DNA of 64,000 nt, taken from Streptomyces mutabilis (lineage in GTDB: Bacteria > Actinomycetota > Actinomycetes > Streptomycetales > Streptomycetaceae). The stretch covers positions 186,001 to 250,000 of the forward strand of contig NZ_BMTT01000010.1 of assembly GCF_014649815.1 (NCBI RefSeq), in the 5' to 3' direction. Below are positions 42,355 to 51,472 of this stretch, piece after piece. Positions within the stretch are counted from its first letter, which is position 1. Each line of letters begins with the position of its first letter. The notes under the pieces were generated by a model. That model worked only from the letters and a program-made list of their open reading frames with translations. It did no database searches and had not been told where the DNA came from. The position numbers and the translations under genes are program-made.

Positions 42355-42410
42355 CCGCGACCACGGATGTCGCGGCGAACGGGACGGGACCGCGACTGCG
42401 GAAGTCGCGG
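42355..42410. repeat. Twin hairpin repeats just upstream of ssd
   Basis: CCGCGAC-N7-GTCGCGG occurs twice (42355-42375 and 42390-42410), exactly 35 bases apart, each followed by CGAA. Both repeats end within 75 bases of the ssd start. Confidence 0.6.
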
Positions 42411-42428
42411 CGAAGGGGGACACGGAAC

Positions 42429-43577
42429 ATGACGGGGACCATCACCCATGACGACCCGCCGCACGCCGCCGGAGGGCGCCAGGGCGGGCCACTGATCGTC
42501 ACCGAGGACACCGAACTCCTCGACGACCTGCTGCGCCTGTGCGCGGCGGCCGGCGCGACACCGGAAGTGCACCACTCGGTGCCGACGGGGTCCGAGGCGC
42601 CCGCGCCGTCCCCGAGGTCCGGGTGGCCTGGCGGCTGGGAGGCCGCGCCACTCGTCCTCGTCGGCGACGACGCCGCACGGCGGGCCCGCGGGGCCGCGCG
42701 GAGACGCGGGGTGGTTCTGGTGAGCCGCGATCAGGACGACCCCGGAGTCTGGCAGCGGGCCGTCGAAATCGGCGCCGACCACGTCCTGGTGCTGCCCGAC
42801 GGCGAACAGTGGCTCGTCGACCGCATCGCCGACGTCGCCGAGGGCGTCGGCCGGCCCGCTCTCACCGTCGGAGTGATCGGTGGCCGGGGTGGCGCCGGGG
42901 CGTCCACGCTGGCCTGCGCGCTTGCCGTCACCTCCGCGCGGGAGGGGCTGCGCAGCCTCCTGGTGGACGCCGATCCGCTGGGCGGCGGCCTCGACGTCCT
43001 CCTCGGCGGCGAGACGGCCGAGGGGTTGCGGTGGCCCGCGTTCGCGGCCTCGCGAGGCAGGGTCGGCGGCGGCGCCCTGGAGGAGTCGCTGCCCGAGCTG
43101 CATTCGCTGCGGGTGCTCAGCTGGGACCGCGGCGACTGCGTCGCCGTGCCGCCCCAGGCCGTACGCGCGGTGCTCGCCGCGGCCCGGCGCAGGGGCGGCA
43201 CGGTCGTCGTGGACCTGCCGCGCCGGATCGACGACGGCGTCGCCGAGGTCCTCGCCCAGCTCGACGTCGGCCTCCTCGTCGTCCCGGCCGAACTGCGGGC
43301 CGTCGCGGCGGCCGGCCGGGTGGCGGCCGCGGTCGGCATGGTCCTGCGTGATCTGCGCGTCGTGACGCGCGGGCCGTACGACTCCGGCCTTGACGACCGC
43401 GAGGTGGCCCGGCTGCTCGGGCTGCCGCTGACCGGCGAGGTTCCCGTCGAGGCCGGCCTCCTGCGCGCCGCCGACGGCAAGCGCCCTCCCGGCGGGTCCG
43501 CACGCGGACCGCTGGCGCGCTTCTGCCGGGAGTTCTGGGATCGGGCGTTGGTGGAGACGGGGGGTGGGGCGGCGTGA
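42429..43577 (+). CDS. ssd: Septum site-determining protein Ssd (CpaE/MinD-like)
   Basis: The product has 382 residues. An N-terminal receiver-like domain (about 15-135) is followed by a MinD/CpaE ATPase domain. Its P-loop is VIGGRGGAGASTLACALAVT (about 149-168), in which the usual GKT is GAST, so nucleotide binding is probably weakened. SLLVDADPLGGGLDVLLGG (Walker A' region) and VVVDLPRRIDDGVAEVLAQL follow. Rv3660c (Ssd) blocks septation when overproduced. It is the first gene of the Tad operon; its stop overlaps the tadA start (GTGA). Confidence 0.88.
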   Translation: MTGTITHDDPPHAAGGRQGGPLIVTEDTELLDDLLRLCAAAGATPEVHHSVPTGSEAPAPSPRSGWPGGWEAAPLVLVGDDAARRARGAARRRGVVLVSRDQDDPGVWQRAVEIGADHVLVLPDGEQWLVDRIADVAEGVGRPALTVGVIGGRGGAGASTLACALAVTSAREGLRSLLVDADPLGGGLDVLLGGETAEGLRWPAFAASRGRVGGGALEESLPELHSLRVLSWDRGDCVAVPPQAVRAVLAAARRRGGTVVVDLPRRIDDGVAEVLAQLDVGLLVVPAELRAVAAAGRVAAAVGMVLRDLRVVTRGPYDSGLDDREVARLLGLPLTGEVPVEAGLLRAADGKRPPGGSARGPLARFCREFWDRALVETGGGAA

Positions 43578-44965
43578 AGGCAACGGCGGCGGAGTTCGAG
43601 GGGGCGGTGGCGCGGCCGGCCCCGCGGAGCGGCGCCCCGGGGTGGGCCGTCCGGGTGGCCCCGGGAGCGGTGCCGGCGGACCGGGCGTACGCGGGTGCGG
43701 CCGCGGGAGGGCCCCTGCCGGGGTCGGTCGCCGATGGGGCGCCGACCGCGGTGTCCCCCGTCGGCCCCGGCCCGGCTTCGGGGATGCTCGACGGGGTGCG
43801 GCGGTGGCTCGCCGAGCACGGGTCGGAGCCCACGCCCGCGCGGGTGGCGCAGGCCCTGCGGGAGCAGGGACGGGTGCTCGGGGACGCCGAAGTCCTCGGA
43901 GCCGCCGCACAGCTGAGGTCGGAGCTCGTCGGCAGTGGGCCGCTGGAACCGCTGCTCGCCGACCCGTCGGTGACCGACGTACTGGTCTCTGCCCCGGACC
44001 GGGTCTGGGTGGACCGGGGCGGCGGCCTGGAGCTGACGTCGGTCGCCTTCCCGGACGCCGGGGCGGTACGGCGGCTCGCGCAGCGCCTCGCCACGGTCGC
44101 CGGGCGCAGGCTGGACGACGCCCGGCCCTGGGTGGACGCACGGCTGCCCGACGGCACCCGGCTGCACGCGGTGCTGCCCCCGGTCGCCGTCGGCTGCACC
44201 TGCCTGTCGCTCCGGGTGGTACGGCCCCGTGCGTTCACGCTCGACGAGCTCGCGGCCGCGGGCACCGTGCCGCCCGGAGGTGACCGCGTGCTGCGCGCGC
44301 TGCTGCGGGCACGGCTGTCCTTCCTCGTCAGCGGCGGCACCGGCAGCGGCAAGACGACGCTGCTCAGCGCGCTGCTCGGCCTCGCCCGGCCGGACGAGCG
44401 CATCGTGCTGGCCGAGGACTCGGCGGAACTGCGGCCCGACCACCCGCACGTCGTCCACCTGGAGACCAGACCCGCCAACCAGGAGGCCGCGGGCCTGGTC
44501 ACCCTGGAGGACCTGGTGCGGCAGGCGCTGCGCATGCGGCCGGACCGGCTGGTCGTCGGCGAGGTGCGCGGCGCCGAGGTGGCCCACCTGCTGGCGGCGC
44601 TGAACACCGGTCACAGCGGCTGCGGGACGGTGCACGCCAACGCAGCCGCCGACGTGCCGGCCCGGCTGGAAGCGCTCGGCACGGCCGCTGGGCTGGACCG
44701 CGCGGCGCTGCACAGCCAGCTGGCCGCGGCCCTGTCTGTGGTCCTGCACCTGGCCCGGGACCGGGCGGGACGTCGCCGGATCGCCGAGGTGCACGTACTG
44801 GAGCGTGATCCGTCGGGGCTGGTGCGGACCGTGCCGGCGTTGCGGTGGGAAGCGGAGGCCTTCGCGGCCGAGCGCGGCTGGGAGCGGCTGCGGGGGCTGC
44901 TGCGCGCCGACGGGCTCGGCCACGAGCACGTGGAGAGGAGGCGTACAGGTGACGGGGACGGGTGA
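43574..44965 (+). CDS. tadA: TadA/CpaF-type secretion ATPase
   Basis: The product has 463 residues. The first ~70 residues are Pro/Gly-rich and specific to this lineage. GPLEPLLADPSVTDVLVSAP starts the CpaF N-domain. SFLVSGGTGSGKTTLLSALL is Walker A (about 253-261), IVLAEDSAELRPDHPHVVHL the Asp box, and LVVGEVRGAEVAHLLAALNT Walker B, followed by HSGCGTVHANAAADVPARLE (His box). It would power assembly of the Flp-type pilus or export of the small TadE-like proteins downstream. The GTG start overlaps ssd. Confidence 0.93.
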   Translation: MKATAAEFEGAVARPAPRSGAPGWAVRVAPGAVPADRAYAGAAAGGPLPGSVADGAPTAVSPVGPGPASGMLDGVRRWLAEHGSEPTPARVAQALREQGRVLGDAEVLGAAAQLRSELVGSGPLEPLLADPSVTDVLVSAPDRVWVDRGGGLELTSVAFPDAGAVRRLAQRLATVAGRRLDDARPWVDARLPDGTRLHAVLPPVAVGCTCLSLRVVRPRAFTLDELAAAGTVPPGGDRVLRALLRARLSFLVSGGTGSGKTTLLSALLGLARPDERIVLAEDSAELRPDHPHVVHLETRPANQEAAGLVTLEDLVRQALRMRPDRLVVGEVRGAEVAHLLAALNTGHSGCGTVHANAAADVPARLEALGTAAGLDRAALHSQLAAALSVVLHLARDRAGRRRIAEVHVLERDPSGLVRTVPALRWEAEAFAAERGWERLRGLLRADGLGHEHVERRRTGDGDG

Positions 44966-45827
44966 GTTCTCGACGGGCGTGGCCCTGGGGTGCCTCGGCG
45001 CGGCGGCATGGCTGGTGGGGAGTGGGTGGCGCACCGGAGCGCGGCGCGCGCGGCTGGTGCTCGCCGGTGACGGAACGGGCGGTACCGGGCCGCCGCCACC
45101 GGGGCGATGGATGACGGACGCGGTGCTGCGTGTCCGTGGCCGGCTGACGCCCGAGTGGTGGGCGCCGGTAACCGGGCTGCTGCTGGCGGTACCGGGCGAC
45201 TCGGTGCTGCCGGTCGTCGCGGGGGCGGCCGGGGTGCCACTGCTGCGGCGGACGCGCCTGGCCCGCCGGGCGCGGCGGATCCGGGAGCGCCGGCAGGACG
45301 CGGTGATCGCCCTGTGCGGAGTCCTCGCCGGGGAGGTGCGGGCGGGGCGGCAGCCGGGGGAGGCACTGCTGTGTGCCGTGAACGACTCCGGAGGCCTCGG
45401 CGACGGGCAGGCAGCGGTGCTGGCCGCGGCCCGCTTCGGCGGGGACGTGCCGGGGGCGCTCGCGGCGGCGGCGCGGCAACCGGGTGCCGAGGGGTTGCGG
45501 GGCCTGGCGGCGTGCTGGCGGGTCGCCGTCGACCAGGGCGCCGGACTGGCGGCCGGACTCGACCGGCTGGAGGGCGCCCTGCGCGCCGAACGGGACCAGC
45601 GCTCCGACCTGCGGGCCCAGTTGGCGGGCGCACGCGCCACGGCGGTGATGCTCGCCGGCCTGCCGGTCTTCGGCCTCCTGCTCGGCGCCGCCCTCGGTTC
45701 CGACCCGCTGCGCGTACTGCTGCACACGGGAGCCGGGCTGGGCTGTCTGCTGGCCGGCGGGGTCCTGGAGGGCCTGGGCGTGTGGTGGGTGACGCGGATC
45801 GTGCGGAAGGCGGAGGCGGCGTCGTGA
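44949..45827 (+). CDS. tadB: TadB-like inner-membrane protein of the Flp/Tad system
   Basis: The product has 292 residues from GTG 44949, with GAGGAGG upstream and a 17-base overlap with tadA. A first membrane helix precedes the GspF/T2SSF domain: RRQDAVIALCGVLAGEVRAG, RQPGEALLCAVNDSGG, DVPGALAAAARQPGAEGLRG, then two C-terminal helices. TadB and TadC form the membrane platform on which the ATPase acts. Confidence 0.87.
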   Translation: MTGTGEFSTGVALGCLGAAAWLVGSGWRTGARRARLVLAGDGTGGTGPPPPGRWMTDAVLRVRGRLTPEWWAPVTGLLLAVPGDSVLPVVAGAAGVPLLRRTRLARRARRIRERRQDAVIALCGVLAGEVRAGRQPGEALLCAVNDSGGLGDGQAAVLAAARFGGDVPGALAAAARQPGAEGLRGLAACWRVAVDQGAGLAAGLDRLEGALRAERDQRSDLRAQLAGARATAVMLAGLPVFGLLLGAALGSDPLRVLLHTGAGLGCLLAGGVLEGLGVWWVTRIVRKAEAAS

Positions 45828-46621
45828 GCGGGGAAGTCGTCCACAGGCTGGAAGCGGCGGTGGGGGCGGTGCTGGTCGCCGGATGGCTGGCGCACGGGTT
45901 CGTAGCCCTGCGGAGGGAGCGGATCGTGCGCAGGCGGCTCACCGGCCTCCTGGCCCCGCCGGCAACTCGCGCCGACCCACGACACGCCGAGGTGCTCGGC
46001 GCGGCGCGCGACCGGCTGCCGCTGGTGGCCGTGGTGGGTGCGGGATGGGCCCTGGTCGGGGGTGTCGTCGGTGTGACGGTGGGCCTGGCGGGTGCGGTGG
46101 TGCTGTGGCGCCTGCGAGCCCGGCGGACGGCCGCCGGTACGGCCGCGGCGCGAACCGTCGCCGCCGAGGCCGCTCGCCAACTGTCTCTGGCGGCCGACCT
46201 GCTCGCGGCCTGTGTCGCGGCCGGCGCCGGGCCGGTGGCCGCGGCCCAGGCGGTGGGCGATGCCCTCGGCGGACCTGTGGGGGACGCGCTGGGCCGTGGA
46301 GCGGCGGAGGTGCGGCTCGGTGGTGAGCCGGCAGGTGCCTGGCGGGGGCTCGCCGCGCTGCCGGGCGCGGCTCCCCTGGCGCGGTTGCTGGAACGGGCCG
46401 ACGTGTCCGGTCTGCCCGCTGCCCGCCCGGTCGCCCGGCTGGCCGCCCAGGCGCGCGCCGACTGGGCCCGCACCACGACGGCACGAGCCCGCCGGGCGGC
46501 CGTCATGGTCACCGCGCCGGTGGGTCTGTGCTTCCTGCCCGCGTTCATCGCGGTGGGCGTACTGCCGGTGGTGATCGGGCTAGCGGGCGGGGTGTTGGGC
46601 GACGGGGGAGGTGGTGGCTGA
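45824..46621 (+). CDS. tadC: TadC-like inner-membrane protein of the Flp/Tad system
   Basis: The product has 265 residues from a GTG overlapping the tadB stop. A T2SSF-like core has AARQLSLAADLLAACVAAGA and GPVAAAQAVGDALGGPVGDA, with three or four membrane helices. The end is Gly-rich (VLGDGGGGG). It is paired with TadB as in Rv3658c/Rv3657c. Confidence 0.85.
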   Translation: MSGEVVHRLEAAVGAVLVAGWLAHGFVALRRERIVRRRLTGLLAPPATRADPRHAEVLGAARDRLPLVAVVGAGWALVGGVVGVTVGLAGAVVLWRLRARRTAAGTAAARTVAAEAARQLSLAADLLAACVAAGAGPVAAAQAVGDALGGPVGDALGRGAAEVRLGGEPAGAWRGLAALPGAAPLARLLERADVSGLPAARPVARLAAQARADWARTTTARARRAAVMVTAPVGLCFLPAFIAVGVLPVVIGLAGGVLGDGGGGG

Positions 46622-46723
46622 CGGGAGGGGCGGGCCGGCGCGGGCCGGCGCACGGGACCGGTGGACGAGCGAGACCGGTGGACCAGCGAATGAGCGACGG
46701 AAAAAAACCTTACGGGGGTTGTG

Positions 46724-46951
46724 ATGTATCAGGTGGTACGGGCGCGAATGAGTGCCCTGACGCGTGCGATGTGTTCGGCACGGCGCCGGCGGGCCGCGGG
46801 GCGGGACGCGGGAATGGTCACTTCCGAGTACGCGATGGGGATCGTCGCGGCGGTGGCGTTCGCCGTGGTCCTTTACAAGGTGGTGACGAGCGGGGCGGTC
46901 AGCGCGGAACTGCAGGGCATCGTGAAGCAGGCACTCGATGCGCGGATGTGA
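46724..46951 (+). CDS. DUF4244 protein, Flp-pilin-like
   Basis: The product has 75 residues. A basic N-terminus leads to GRDAGMVTSEYAMGIVAAVA, where G-x-V/T-x-x-E-Y precedes a single hydrophobic helix as in Flp pilins (prepilin peptidase site with E5-like Glu). TSGAVSAELQGIVKQALDAR follows. It is probably the major subunit of the Tad system (Rv3656c position). GTG 46721 could also be the start. It overlaps the next gene by 14 bases. Confidence 0.85.
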   Translation: MYQVVRARMSALTRAMCSARRRRAAGRDAGMVTSEYAMGIVAAVAFAVVLYKVVTSGAVSAELQGIVKQALDARM

Positions 46952-47321
46952 GCGGGGCGCCAGGACGTGCTCCCGCGGCTCGGACAGGGGCTTCGTGACG
47001 GCGGAGACAGCCGTGGTGCTGCCCGTGCTGGTGGTGTTCGCGATGGCGCTGGCGTGGGGGCTGCTCGTGGTGGCCGCGCAGATCCAGTGCGTGGACGCGG
47101 CCCGGACGGGCGCCCGCGCGGCGGCCCGACAGGACCCGGCCGACGCCGTTGCCGAAATCACCCGGGAGGCGGCACCCCGCGGGGCGCGGGTCACGGTCAG
47201 CCGGGAAGGGGACCGGGTCCGTGTGGTTGTGGTGGCCGAGCCGCCGGCGCTGCACGGGTTGCCCTTCGAGGTACGGGAGGAGGCCGTGGCGTCGGTGGAG
47301 ACGGCGGGGGGTGCGCCGTGA
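46938..47321 (+). CDS. TadE family pseudopilin-like protein
   Basis: The product has 127 residues. DRGFVTAETAVVLPVLVVFA is the TadE-like anchor (conserved ExxxxxP helix), then AQIQCVDAARTGARAAARQD and a beta-rich extracytoplasmic tail. It would be a minor pilin or exported component. It is translationally overlapped on both sides (Rv3655c position). Confidence 0.85.
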   Translation: MRGCERGARTCSRGSDRGFVTAETAVVLPVLVVFAMALAWGLLVVAAQIQCVDAARTGARAAARQDPADAVAEITREAAPRGARVTVSREGDRVRVVVVAEPPALHGLPFEVREEAVASVETAGGAP

Positions 47322-47704
47322 GGTGCAGGGCCGGAAGCGCCGACCAGGGGGCCGCCACCGTCTGGAGCGTCGGCGCCGTCGCCGTTCTGTGCCTGGTGTT
47401 CGGCGTCGTCCTGGCCCTCGGCCAGGCGGTTGCGGCCCGGCACCGTGCGGCCGGCGGCGCCGATCTGGCGGCGCTGGCGGCGGCGGACCACTGGGCGCGG
47501 GGCGGTACGGCGGCCTGTGCCCGGGCGGAACGGATCGCGGCTGCCCAGGCGACGCGGCTGGTGCGGTGCGTGCTTACCGGCCAGGTCTCCGACGTGAGGG
47601 TGGCAGCCGGCTGGGGGCCGTTCGCGTCGGAGGTCCGGGCGAGGGCAGGGCCGGCGGTGGAGACACCCTCGGCGGGGGCGACGTCGGTGGCGGACCGTCG
47701 GTGA
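47318..47704 (+). CDS. Rv3654c-like TadE-neighbourhood secreted protein
   Basis: The product has 128 residues from a GTG overlapping the TadE stop. SADQGAATVWSVGAVAVLCL begins with the D-x-G-x-A/S-T motif and a single membrane helix; AARHRAAGGADLAALAAADH follows. This family (helicase/secretion neighbourhood TadE-like) always closes the Tad operon next to the Rv3649-type helicase. In mycobacteria Rv3654c is reported as secreted. Confidence 0.85.
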   Translation: MRCRAGSADQGAATVWSVGAVAVLCLVFGVVLALGQAVAARHRAAGGADLAALAAADHWARGGTAACARAERIAAAQATRLVRCVLTGQVSDVRVAAGWGPFASEVRARAGPAVETPSAGATSVADRR

Positions 47705-47747
47705 GGACCCGTCGGCGGGGGCGCGTCGGTGAGGTCCCCGGCGGGAC

Positions 47748-50381
47748 TCAGGGGGCGGGCTCGCCCCGTCCCGTCTCCGCCTGCCTCGCCTCGGCCGACG
47801 CCGCCTCCGTCGGTCCTGCCTCGATCGGCCCCGCTGCCGTCGGCTTTGCCTCCGCCGACGTCACAACCGTCGGCTCCGCGGTGGGACCCCGGCCACCGTC
47901 CCGTCCCCCTCCCGCCGCACGTCCCGACGTCCCGTCCGCGGCTCCTCGGAGCAGCACCGTGAGCAGCCGTACGGCCCCTCGCTTGTGCAACGGGTCGTTG
48001 CCGTTGCCGCACTTGGGGGACTGGATGCAGGACGGGCAGCCGGCGTCGCACTCGCAGGAGGCGATGGCCTCCCGGGTGGCGGTGAGCCATTCGCGGGCGG
48101 TGTGAAAGGCCCGCTCGGCGAAGCCCGCCCCGCCGGGGTGGCCGTCGTACACGAAGACCGTCGGGAGCAGCGTGTCGGGGTGGAGGGGGACGGACACGCC
48201 GCCGATGTCCCAGCGGTCGCAGGTGGCGAAGAGGGGCAGCATGCCGATCGAGGCGTGCTCGGCGGCGTGCAGGGCGCCGCCGAGGATCTCCGGGTTGATC
48301 CGGGCCGCGTCCAGCTGGTCCTCGGTGACCGTCCACCACACCGCGCGGGTGCGCAGCGTCCGGGGAGGCAGGTCGAGCTTCGTCTCGCCCAGCACTTCGC
48401 CGGTGATGAGACGCCGACGCAGGAAGGAGACGACTTGGTTGGTGACCTCGACGGAGCCGTAGCACAGGCGTCCGTCGCCCCAGGGGACCTCGGTGTCGGT
48501 CTCCAGGACGGAGATCGCCGTAGTGTCGCGGGCGACCGTCGAGTAAGCGGGCGTGGCCTGCTCGACCAGCGCGACGGACTCCTCCAGGTCCAGCGACCGG
48601 ACGAGATACGTGCGGCCCTGGTGGAGGTGGACGGCGCCCTCGTGGACCGTCGTGTGGGCGGCGCCGGCGTCCACCGTGCCCAGCAACCGCCCCGTCCCGG
48701 CCTCGACGACCTGGACCGGCCGTCCGCCCTCACCGCGGATGTCGGTCAGGTCGGCGGCCCGCTCCCGGCGCGTCCAGTGCCAGGCCCGGGTCCGGCGGCG
48801 CAGCAGCTTCGCGGCCTCCAGCTGGGGGAGCAGTTCCTCGCAGGCGGGGCCGAACAACGGCAGGTCCTCGTCGGTCAGCGGAAGCTCGGCCGCCGCGGCG
48901 CAGAGGTGCGGCGCGAGGACGTAGGGGTTGTCCGGGTCGAGGACCGTGGACTCCACGGGCTGGTCGAACAGGGCCTCCGGATGGTGGACGAGGAAGGTGT
49001 CCAGCGGGTCGTCGCGGGCGACCAGCACCGCGAGCGCCCCCTGCCCGGACCGTCCTGCCCGTCCTGCCTGCTGCCACAGCGACGCCCGGGTGCCCGGATA
49101 TCCGGCGATCACCACGGCGTCCAGCCCGGAGATGTCCAGGCCGAGTTCGAGGGCGTTGGTCGCGGCGAGGCCGAGGAGTTCGCCGGAGTGCAGGGCGCGT
49201 TCCAGGGCCCGGCGCTCCTCGGGGAGGTAGCCGCCGCGGTACGCCGCGACGCGCCCGGCCAGCGAGCGGTCGATCTCGGCCAGGCGCTCCTGGGCGATCA
49301 CGGAGATCAGCTCGGCGCCGCGCCGGGACCGCACGAAGGTGATCGAGCGCATGCCCTGCACGGTGAGGTCGGTGAGCAGGTCGGCGGCCTCGGCGGTGGC
49401 CGTGCGGCGGACCGGCGCGCCCTTCTCGCCCTCCAGCTCGGTCAGCGGCGGCTCCCAGAGGGCGAACACCAGTTCACCGCGCGGTGAGGCGTCGTCGGCG
49501 ACCTCGACGACCGGCAGCCCGGTGAGCCGGCGGGCGGCCACGGCGGGCTCGGCCGCCGTGGCGGAGGCGAGCAGGAAGACCGGGGACGCGCCGTAGCGGG
49601 TGCACAATCGGCGCAGTCTGCGCAGCACCTGGGCGACGTGGGAGCCGAAGACGCCCCGGTAGGTGTGGCACTCGTCGATGACGACGTACTTCAGCGCCTT
49701 CAGGAAGGAGGCCCAGCGGGGATGTGACGGCAGGATGCCGCGGTGCAGCATGTCCGGGTTGGTGAGCACGTAGGTGCCGTACTGGCGGATCCACTCGCGT
49801 TCCTCGAACGGCGTGTCGCCGTCGTACACCGCGGCTCGAACGGATGTGCCGAGAGGTTGTGAAAGTTCCTTCACCGAACGGCACTGGTCGGCGGCCAGCG
49901 CCTTCGTCGGGGCCAGGTACAGGGCGGTGGCGCCACGCCCGTTCGGGGCCTCGGAGCCGTCCAGCAGTGTCGACAGCACCGGCACCAGGTACGCCAGGGA
50001 CTTGCCGGACGCGGTCCCCGTGGCGACGACCACCGAGTCACCGTCGAGGGCGTGTTCGGCGGCGCGTGCCTGGTGGGCCCACGGGTGCTCGATGCCCGCG
50101 GCCCGCACCGCCGCGACGACCTCCGGGCGAATTCGGTCCGGCCAGACGGCATGACGGCCCGCACGCGGGGGCAGGTGCTCCGTATGAGTGATGCGCGCAG
50201 CCCGGCTCGGTCCCGCGGCGAGCCGGTCCAGGAGCATGCCCGGTTCCGGCCGGGAGCCGGGCTCCGCCGGGGGTCGATCGGGTCGGTGTTTCTTGGCCAT
50301 CGGCACCGAGTCTGTCACTGGCGTGACGGACAATGGGACCAAGGCGTCGTGCACGCCTGCCGGTAAGTGATTGAATGCCAT
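47748..50381 (-). CDS. DEAH-box helicase with DUF1998 domain (MrfA/YprA-like)
   Basis: The product has 877 residues. Motifs include VVATGTASGKSLAYLVPVLS (Walker A), YLAPTKALAADQ (Ia), KYVVIDECHTYRGVFG (DECH), LLASATAAEP (III) and ASLWQQAGRAGRSGQGALAV (VI). The C-terminal DUF1998/MZB part has a four-Cys zinc site, SCECDAGCPSCIQSPKCGNG. B. subtilis MrfA with this layout repairs mitomycin C crosslinks. The last ~70 residues are Ala/Glu/Gly-rich low complexity. ATG 50381 is taken; ATG 50300 (MAKKHRPDRPP) is possible. It is convergent with the Tad operon and divergent from bldG, as Rv3649 in mycobacteria. Confidence 0.9.
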   Translation of the reverse strand: MAFNHLPAGVHDALVPLSVTPVTDSVPMAKKHRPDRPPAEPGSRPEPGMLLDRLAAGPSRAARITHTEHLPPRAGRHAVWPDRIRPEVVAAVRAAGIEHPWAHQARAAEHALDGDSVVVATGTASGKSLAYLVPVLSTLLDGSEAPNGRGATALYLAPTKALAADQCRSVKELSQPLGTSVRAAVYDGDTPFEEREWIRQYGTYVLTNPDMLHRGILPSHPRWASFLKALKYVVIDECHTYRGVFGSHVAQVLRRLRRLCTRYGASPVFLLASATAAEPAVAARRLTGLPVVEVADDASPRGELVFALWEPPLTELEGEKGAPVRRTATAEAADLLTDLTVQGMRSITFVRSRRGAELISVIAQERLAEIDRSLAGRVAAYRGGYLPEERRALERALHSGELLGLAATNALELGLDISGLDAVVIAGYPGTRASLWQQAGRAGRSGQGALAVLVARDDPLDTFLVHHPEALFDQPVESTVLDPDNPYVLAPHLCAAAAELPLTDEDLPLFGPACEELLPQLEAAKLLRRRTRAWHWTRRERAADLTDIRGEGGRPVQVVEAGTGRLLGTVDAGAAHTTVHEGAVHLHQGRTYLVRSLDLEESVALVEQATPAYSTVARDTTAISVLETDTEVPWGDGRLCYGSVEVTNQVVSFLRRRLITGEVLGETKLDLPPRTLRTRAVWWTVTEDQLDAARINPEILGGALHAAEHASIGMLPLFATCDRWDIGGVSVPLHPDTLLPTVFVYDGHPGGAGFAERAFHTAREWLTATREAIASCECDAGCPSCIQSPKCGNGNDPLHKRGAVRLLTVLLRGAADGTSGRAAGGGRDGGRGPTAEPTVVTSAEAKPTAAGPIEAGPTEAASAEARQAETGRGEPAP

Positions 50382-50463
50382 CGCGGCTGGCGAACCGTCC
50401 TGGGGGCTTCAAGCCGAGGTGTCGCGAGGGACGACCGCTCGATAGCAAGGTGCTGGAGGATCC

Positions 50464-50805
50464 GTGGACCTGTCCCTGTCGACCCGTACCGTCGGCGATC
50501 GTACGGTCGTCGAGGTCGGTGGCGAAATTGACGTATACACCGCGCCCAAGCTGCGTGAGCAGCTGGTCGAGCTCGTGAACGACGGGAGTTTCCACCTCGT
50601 CGTCGACATGGAGGGCGTGGACTTCCTCGACTCCACCGGGCTCGGCGTACTGGTCGGCGGACTGAAGCGGGTGCGTGCCCATGAGGGCTCGCTGCGCCTG
50701 GTCTGCAACCAGGAGCGCATTCTCAAGATCTTCCGTATCACCGGCCTCACCAAGGTGTTCCCCATTCACACCTCGGTCGAGGAAGCGGTGGCGGCCACCG
50801 ACTGA
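50464..50805 (+). CDS. bldG: BldG anti-sigma factor antagonist (STAS)
   Basis: The product has 113 residues from GTG 50464 with GGAGGA upstream. The STAS fold contains [20 protein letters not shown], and Ser57 in DSTGLG is the phosphorylation site. BldG is required for aerial hyphae and antibiotic production in S. coelicolor (SCO3549). Its phosphorylation state decides whether it sequesters anti-sigma factors. The next gene encodes a likely anti-sigma partner, 105 bases downstream. Confidence 0.96.
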
Positions 50806-50910
50806 CGACCGGTCCCGGGCCCGTGGGCCCGGGACGGCAGTAGAACGAGGAGGTCCGGGCTGTCGGCGGCCCGGGCCCCGACAGCACGCCCGTAGTTCCG
50901 AGGGGGATGC

Positions 50911-51342
50911 ATGGCCACCGTCGAACTCCGCTTCAGCGCGCTGCCCGAGCATGTCCGCACCGCCCGTCTGGTGGCGGCCGCGGTGGCACGCAGGGCCGGA
51001 GTGGACGAGGCCGTCCTCGATGAGGTCAGGCTCGCCGTCGGCGAGGCCTGCACCCGGGCTGTGGGCCTGCATCAGCACGTCGGCATCACGGCGCCGGTCA
51101 CGGTGTCGCTGATCGAGGAGGAGAAGCAGTTCTCCATCGAGGTCGGCGACGAGGCGCCGCACGCGACACCGGGGGCCGGAGCCCCGGGTGCCGCCGTGGA
51201 CGACGCGGAGGCCGAGGAGGACGAGATGGGCCTCGCGGTCATCAGTGGACTCGTCGACGACGTAAAGGTCACGGCCGGCGAGGACGGCGGACTGATTCGC
51301 ATGACCTGGCCGACGGCGCCGGCGGTGCTCCCGCCGGTCTGA
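50911..51342 (+). CDS. SpoIIAB/RsbW-type anti-sigma factor (BldG partner)
   Basis: The product has 143 residues of the HATPase_c_2 fold: LDEVRLAVGEACTRAVGLHQ contains the N-box region, though the usual Asn is Thr/Arg here. EEDEMGLAVISGLVDDVKVT is the G1-like loop. A divergent ATP site fits the known product of SCO3548, which binds BldG. It is cotranscribed with bldG and followed by a strong terminator. Confidence 0.88.
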   Translation: MATVELRFSALPEHVRTARLVAAAVARRAGVDEAVLDEVRLAVGEACTRAVGLHQHVGITAPVTVSLIEEEKQFSIEVGDEAPHATPGAGAPGAAVDDAEAEEDEMGLAVISGLVDDVKVTAGEDGGLIRMTWPTAPAVLPPV

Positions 51343-51355
51343 CCCCCGTTTCACC

Positions 51356-51384
51356 CGAAGGGCCCCACGTCCTGGGGCCCTTCG
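51356..51384 (+). terminator. Terminator after the bldG operon
   Basis: Perfect 12-base arms (CGAAGGGCCCCA/TGGGGCCCTTCG) with a five-base loop start 14 bases past the anti-sigma stop and are followed by TCATG. Confidence 0.88.
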
Positions 51385-51472
51385 TCATGCGCGGACATAC
51401 AGTGGGGCCGTGTGGGCATCAAGTGAATTCCTTCACGATCAATTGCGATCAGGTGCACGGGAAGAAGGATCA

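Noticed and set aside
42731-46180. An 1149-codon open frame on the minus strand across the tad genes
   Set aside because: Arg/Pro/Ser-rich antisense shadow of GC-rich coding DNA. The plus strand carries recognisable TadA, TadB and TadC motifs.
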